From assembly GCA_002396325.1 (NCBI GenBank), contig DGXM01000214.1:1-16670 (forward strand): a DNA stretch of 16,670 bases, read 5' to 3'. The notes beneath the pieces are model-generated. The model had not been told where the DNA came from. It saw nothing but the letters and a program-made list of their open reading frames with translations, and searched no databases. Position 1 is the first letter of the stretch. The number at the start of each line of letters is the position of its first letter. Shown here piece after piece: positions 13,307-16,670 of the stretch. Source of the stretch: Treponema sp. UBA4232. GTDB lineage: Bacteria; Spirochaetota; Spirochaetia; Treponematales; Treponemataceae. The translations under genes and the position numbers were made by a program.

Positions 13307-15580
13307 CATTTGAGAGAAAAAGTTTTCAAACGGAACCGGCTTCCCGAAATAGTATCCCTGGAAGACGTCGCATCCCACGGAACGCAGAAAATCTGCCTGA
13401 GCCTGAGTTTCGACTCCTTCGGTGACAACTTGTATGCCGAGTTCCCTTGCCATAAGGATTATCTGTTTTATAATGATGCGGCTTCTTTCCAAATCTTTTG
13501 CACGGTACAAAAATCCCATGTCAAGTTTAAGAACGTCCACGCGGATGTCTTTGAGCATATTGAGCGATGAGTTTCCGCTTCCGAAATCGTCCATTTCTAC
13601 AATGAAGCCCAGCACTTGAAGCCGGTCGAGCAGAGGAAGTTTCATTTCAAGGTCGGTGGAGATTACGCTTTCGGTGATTTCAAGCCGAAGGTTTTTGCAG
13701 TCGATTTCATATTTGGCCACAAGGTCGATTAATGATTGCGCAACATCCGTGTAATAAAAATCCTTCGGGGAAATGTTTACGGAAATGTAAAAATCATTTT
13801 TGTCCATTCGTTTCAGTTTCTGCAAAATGATGCAGGTCTGTTCCCAAACATAAAAATCGAGTTTTGAAATGAGTCCGTTTTTTTCGAGCACTGGAATGAA
13901 GTGAATCGGAGGAATCAATCCTTTCTGCGGATGGTTCCAACGTGCCAATGCTTCTGCACCGACTATCCGGCCTTCGCGGTCTGCCTGCGGTTGAAGATAG
14001 ATTTCGAATTGGCGTGAGGCAATTGCGTTGGAAAATTCCGTGACAATCTGCTGTTCCCAAACCATTTCCTGACGCATCTCCTCATCGTAATATGCGATTT
14101 TTGCATCTCCGCTGTTTTTGATTGAATCAATCGCAATAAGTGCGCGGTCGAACATCGTCGGTATGGAGATGTCGTTTTCTCCCGTGCGGTAAATTCCTAT
14201 AAGCAAAGTGACGGAGTAATGCCGTTTCCGAAGAAGTGTTCCGATCTGCCATCCAATGTGGCGCAGTTCAGCAACATTGCTTTCAAAATCTTCTTTGCTT
14301 AATACCATACCGAATTTATCGCCTTCGAGTCTGCCGTAGAGAACATTCGGCAGTTTTTTTGAAGGAAAAAGGAATGCCATTTTTTTCAGCACAGTATCAC
14401 CGGTTTCGCGTCCGAACATATCGTTGAGTAAAGTGAAATTTTTTACATCGATTGCAAGTACATAGAAAGAAGTTTCCGGAGCTGCGTGGATTTTTTCTTC
14501 TGCGTTTTTAAAAAGAGTTTCGCGGTTGTAAATTCCGGTAAGAGGATCGTGGGTGGCCAGATACTTTTCTTTTCTGTACCTGTTCACTGATTCGGTTGCG
14601 TCCTGCATTTGAAAAAAGACACCTTCTGTTTTTTTGTTGTGGAAAATGGTTCTGTATTCCACTTGAAGATGAGCAACAGGATTTTTGTTCGTGGCAATGG
14701 TTTTCGTGTAGTTTTCGTTTTTTTCCACTTCAATTTTTTGTCCTGTGATTTCTTCCAAAAGTTCCTTGCACTTATCGAGGGAACCGTCATTAATCCCCAG
14801 GAATTTTTTTGCAGGCTCGTTTGCGTACACACAGATTCCGTCAATGTCGAAAAACACAATCATGTTTGAAGTGTAGGCGGCAACTTTTCCCAGCAGGGAA
14901 TTTATGAGAATGTGCGGTTTGGAAATGATTGCAAAATAAGTTATCATTGCACATGCGATTGCGTATCCGATTATTGATGTGTCGATGACGGTTTTTTTCA
15001 AGACGAAAAGTGCATCCCACAAAATCACTGCGAAAAGACTTCCGATTGCGGTCAGATATTTGCGCCAGTATACGGAAGGAGAAATGCATATTTTGCGGAT
15101 GAGAATTGCAAAACTCAGGATGCTCAAAAGATACGATAATATGAGGTGAATCTTGAATCCTAATAATCCGCGTGTGACGATGCAGACTTCCTGATACTGA
15201 TTCAGACTTCCGTAACATTGATATGCGTGTCCGAGGATTGGGTTCAGAAGCATTGAAAGCGAGTCGATTGCTGCCAGAGCAGTGAGGACGATTTTGACTT
15301 GCTTCGGGATTTTTTCATAGGCAGTGAACTTTGCGAAAAAGTATGCCATAATCAGAAGCAGCCATGTGAGGCTTGCGTAGAAAACTGCATAAGCCCAGTT
15401 GCACACCTGTGTTGACTGTGAAAGAGTGATTGCCACATTTGCCAGAGTCGGGATGAGCGAAATGGATGCCGGCAGAATCCAGTCGGGTGCAATTTTCCTT
15501 TTGCTTTTTTTTGTGATATATACACAGATTGCCTGAATCAGTGCCATGCATGTGAAAATTATTGTATAGGTGGATTTCAT
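13298..15580 (-). CDS. 7TM-PAS-GGDEF-EAL protein, probable cyclic di-GMP phosphodiesterase
   Basis: This 760-residue membrane protein should hydrolyse cyclic di-GMP to pGpG. Residues 1-222 hold about seven hydrophobic helices, resembling the 7TM sensor region of some histidine kinases. A PAS domain follows (about 236-330, with IVFFDIDGICVYANEPA). The GGDEF domain (340-500) begins DPLTGIYNR, but its motif reads EGDKF (419-423): the first Gly is Glu and the catalytic Glu is Lys, so cyclase activity is unlikely. The EAL domain (515-755) is complete: Glu543 (EALARW), Asn602, Glu634 (LEITES), Asp664-Asp665 (MDDFGSG), Lys685, Glu721 (EGVET) and Gln741. Relative spacing matches characterised EAL phosphodiesterases. 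Its ATG shares one base with the stop of nudC (TAATG) and has GGAGGA upstream, so the two are translationally coupled. The signal sensed is unknown. Confidence 0.92.
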   Translation of the reverse strand: MKSTYTIIFTCMALIQAICVYITKKSKRKIAPDWILPASISLIPTLANVAITLSQSTQVCNWAYAVFYASLTWLLLIMAYFFAKFTAYEKIPKQVKIVLTALAAIDSLSMLLNPILGHAYQCYGSLNQYQEVCIVTRGLLGFKIHLILSYLLSILSFAILIRKICISPSVYWRKYLTAIGSLFAVILWDALFVLKKTVIDTSIIGYAIACAMITYFAIISKPHILINSLLGKVAAYTSNMIVFFDIDGICVYANEPAKKFLGINDGSLDKCKELLEEITGQKIEVEKNENYTKTIATNKNPVAHLQVEYRTIFHNKKTEGVFFQMQDATESVNRYRKEKYLATHDPLTGIYNRETLFKNAEEKIHAAPETSFYVLAIDVKNFTLLNDMFGRETGDTVLKKMAFLFPSKKLPNVLYGRLEGDKFGMVLSKEDFESNVAELRHIGWQIGTLLRKRHYSVTLLIGIYRTGENDISIPTMFDRALIAIDSIKNSGDAKIAYYDEEMRQEMVWEQQIVTEFSNAIASRQFEIYLQPQADREGRIVGAEALARWNHPQKGLIPPIHFIPVLEKNGLISKLDFYVWEQTCIILQKLKRMDKNDFYISVNISPKDFYYTDVAQSLIDLVAKYEIDCKNLRLEITESVISTDLEMKLPLLDRLQVLGFIVEMDDFGSGNSSLNMLKDIRVDVLKLDMGFLYRAKDLERSRIIIKQIILMARELGIQVVTEGVETQAQADFLRSVGCDVFQGYYFGKPVPFENFFSQMLP

Positions 15581-16368
15581 TATTCCTCCGTTATGCCGTG
15601 GATCAATTCGTATGCAACTGACCCGGGCTTAGGTGTTTCGGGGAGTGAATCAAGCGGAAACCAACCGGCGTCCTCAATTTCCTCCTCCTGCATTATAATC
15701 TCTCCTGACTCGTATTCGGCTGTAAATGCAAACATCAATTGGTCTGGGAAAGGCCAAGGTCTGCTTTTTTTGTATTTTAGATTTTTAATTTTGATTCCTG
15801 TCTCTTCGTTGACTTCACGGACTGCGGCTTCCTCTATGCTTTCTCCAAGCTCTACGAATCCTGCAACGCATGAAAAAAAATTGCCTGAAGAGGATTTGCT
15901 TTTCACTAAAAGAATTTTGTTTTCGTTTCGTACCAATACAATCACGGCGGGTTCAATTCTTGGAAAAAGAAGGCTTCCGCATTTTGTGCAGACTTTTGCA
16001 GTGAAGTGTTCGTCGTCGGTGAGCGGTGCGGCGCAGGAGGGACAGAATCTGTAAGTCTCTCTTAAGCGGAGAATGCTGTGTGCCCGTGCGGAAAGATGTT
16101 CTGCCTCGTGAATTGTGTTCTGCCAGAAAAACTGCCGGAGTGGAATTGCGATGAATCCTTCGGGAATCGCAGCATTTGATTTTATCATTGCGGCGGCGTA
16201 GCTCAATTCGTCTTCCGAAAAGGCGTCGCTGGTTATGTCAGACGAGACGATTCTGCGCATGGCATCGGAATCCGGCAACTCCCCTTTTTCTGTCACCAGA
16301 ATGTTGTTGTCTTGAAAAACAAAGCAGCGTGAGAATGTGAAATTATTTTTCAACGTGTGAACTGCCAT
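15580..16368 (-). CDS. nudC: NADH pyrophosphatase / RNA deNADding Nudix hydrolase NudC
   Basis: NudC hydrolyses NADH to NMNH and AMP and, in E. coli, removes NAD caps from RNA 5' ends. The 262-residue product shows the family layout: LSARAHSILRLRETYRFC, a zinc ribbon at Cys109/112 and Cys127/130, the Nudix box from Gly170 to Ile192 with REVNEETG, and SRPWPFPDQ at about 202-210, a variant of the SQPWPFPxS motif that separates NudC from other Nudix enzymes. Length fits E. coli NudC (257). The start is ATG 16368, preceded by AAGGAGA 5 nt away; a TTG five codons earlier lies inside that ribosome site. The gene begins 22 nt after the stop of the GH2-like gene and overlaps the EAL gene by one base. 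Confidence 0.92.
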   Translation of the reverse strand: MAVHTLKNNFTFSRCFVFQDNNILVTEKGELPDSDAMRRIVSSDITSDAFSEDELSYAAAMIKSNAAIPEGFIAIPLRQFFWQNTIHEAEHLSARAHSILRLRETYRFCPSCAAPLTDDEHFTAKVCTKCGSLLFPRIEPAVIVLVRNENKILLVKSKSSSGNFFSCVAGFVELGESIEEAAVREVNEETGIKIKNLKYKKSRPWPFPDQLMFAFTAEYESGEIIMQEEEIEDAGWFPLDSLPETPKPGSVAYELIHGITEE

Positions 16369-16390
16369 AAAAGTCTCCTTCAAATCTTCC

Positions 16391-16670
16391 TTACTCGTAT
16401 GTATCTCTCAGAGTTGTGATGCGCAAAGCTTTTTTGAACGAGGAAAGGGTGGATGGTTTTGTTTTGCCCGAAGAACCGAAAGAATCCTGCGTGAATGTCA
16501 CTTTGGATTTTTTTCCTGGAAGGAGCGTGATCATGTTTTCGCTGAATGTGCCTTTTATTCCGGGGACATCAAATGAAGTGAAAAATGCAGGTTTGTCGGT
16601 TTCAAGCGAGATGACGAACCCTCCGCTTTTTTCTTCGATTGAATATGTGATTTCAGGAATTCCGATTTCG
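16391..16670 (-). CDS. C-terminal end of a GH2 beta-mannosidase-like protein (partial)
   Basis: An open frame enters from the right edge and ends at TAA 16393-16391, giving 92 residues. The stretch LETDKPAFFTSFDVPG, then GTFSENMITLLPGKKSKVTF, resembles the C-terminal beta-sandwich domain of glycoside hydrolase family 2 beta-mannosidases, where a 'FSDN...DLLPGE...V.F' pattern is common. The catalytic barrel is outside the window, so the enzyme identity rests on this end domain only. It lies 22 nt upstream of nudC on the same strand and is probably cotranscribed. The start is missing. Confidence 0.7.
   Translation of the reverse strand, partial: EIGIPEITYSIEEKSGGFVISLETDKPAFFTSFDVPGIKGTFSENMITLLPGKKSKVTFTQDSFGSSGKTKPSTLSSFKKALRITTLRDTYE

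Noticed and set aside
13298..15580. Active diguanylate cyclase
   Set aside because: The motif is EGDKF instead of GGDEF, lacking the catalytic glutamate, so only phosphodiesterase activity is expected.
1..16670. CRISPR arrays, tRNA or rRNA genes, insertion sequences, toxin-antitoxin or phage-defence genes
   Set aside because: No direct-repeat arrays, cloverleaf-like segments, transposase motifs or defence domains were seen. MazG here is the full-length two-domain housekeeping form beside pth, not linked to a toxin gene.

Overview
The window looks like chromosome from a spirochaete, most probably a host-associated Treponema. This is inferred from gene content rather than a marker gene: an EarP-type EF-P rhamnosyltransferase beside a small outer-membrane beta-barrel, a GldA/F/G-like ABC module followed by a DUF4340 protein, and the end of a GH2 beta-mannosidase-like enzyme that would suit a gut or rumen polysaccharide user. 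Gene density is high, with short spacers and many 1-8 nt overlaps. I see no rRNA, tRNA, insertion sequence, CRISPR array or prophage gene. No gene-free stretch exceeds about 205 bases.

Layout. (1) 1-1795, plus strand: a terminator of an upstream gene, an AT-rich inverted repeat, then a RecQ-family helicase. (2) 1784-4362, minus strand: an outer-membrane beta-barrel protein, earP and a small single-pass membrane protein, probably one transcript read from a promoter with a perfect 17-bp palindrome beside its -10. It converges with recQ, and the two coding ends overlap by 12 bp. (3) 4466-6141, plus strand: pth (peptidyl-tRNA hydrolase) and mazG (NTP pyrophosphohydrolase), a housekeeping pair with its own promoter. 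(4) 6171-12010, plus strand: a five-gene operon of GldA-like ATPase, GldF-like permease, GldG-like extracytoplasmic protein, DUF4340 protein and a NYN + OST-HTH (LOTUS) putative RNase, ending in tandem hairpins. (5) 11961-13306, minus strand: a CPA2-type cation:proton antiporter with its own promoter. (6) 13298-16670, minus strand: the end of a GH2 beta-mannosidase-like gene, a NudC-type Nudix hydrolase and a 7TM-PAS-GGDEF-EAL protein whose GGDEF motif is degenerate while its EAL residues are intact.

How the parts may work together. RecQ, Pth, MazG and NudC are maintenance functions (DNA repair, peptidyl-tRNA recycling, nucleotide-pool cleaning, NADH or NAD-capped RNA turnover). EarP activates elongation factor EF-P for translation of polyproline stretches, but efp is not in the window. 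The ABC operon should build an envelope complex with two membrane-anchored extracytoplasmic subunits; its substrate is unknown, and its coupling to a putative RNA-binding nuclease is the least explained arrangement here. The EAL protein should lower cyclic di-GMP in response to a signal sensed in the membrane or by its PAS domain. Several genes start downstream of the first possible start codon; the chosen starts rest on Shine-Dalgarno sequences and gene junctions.
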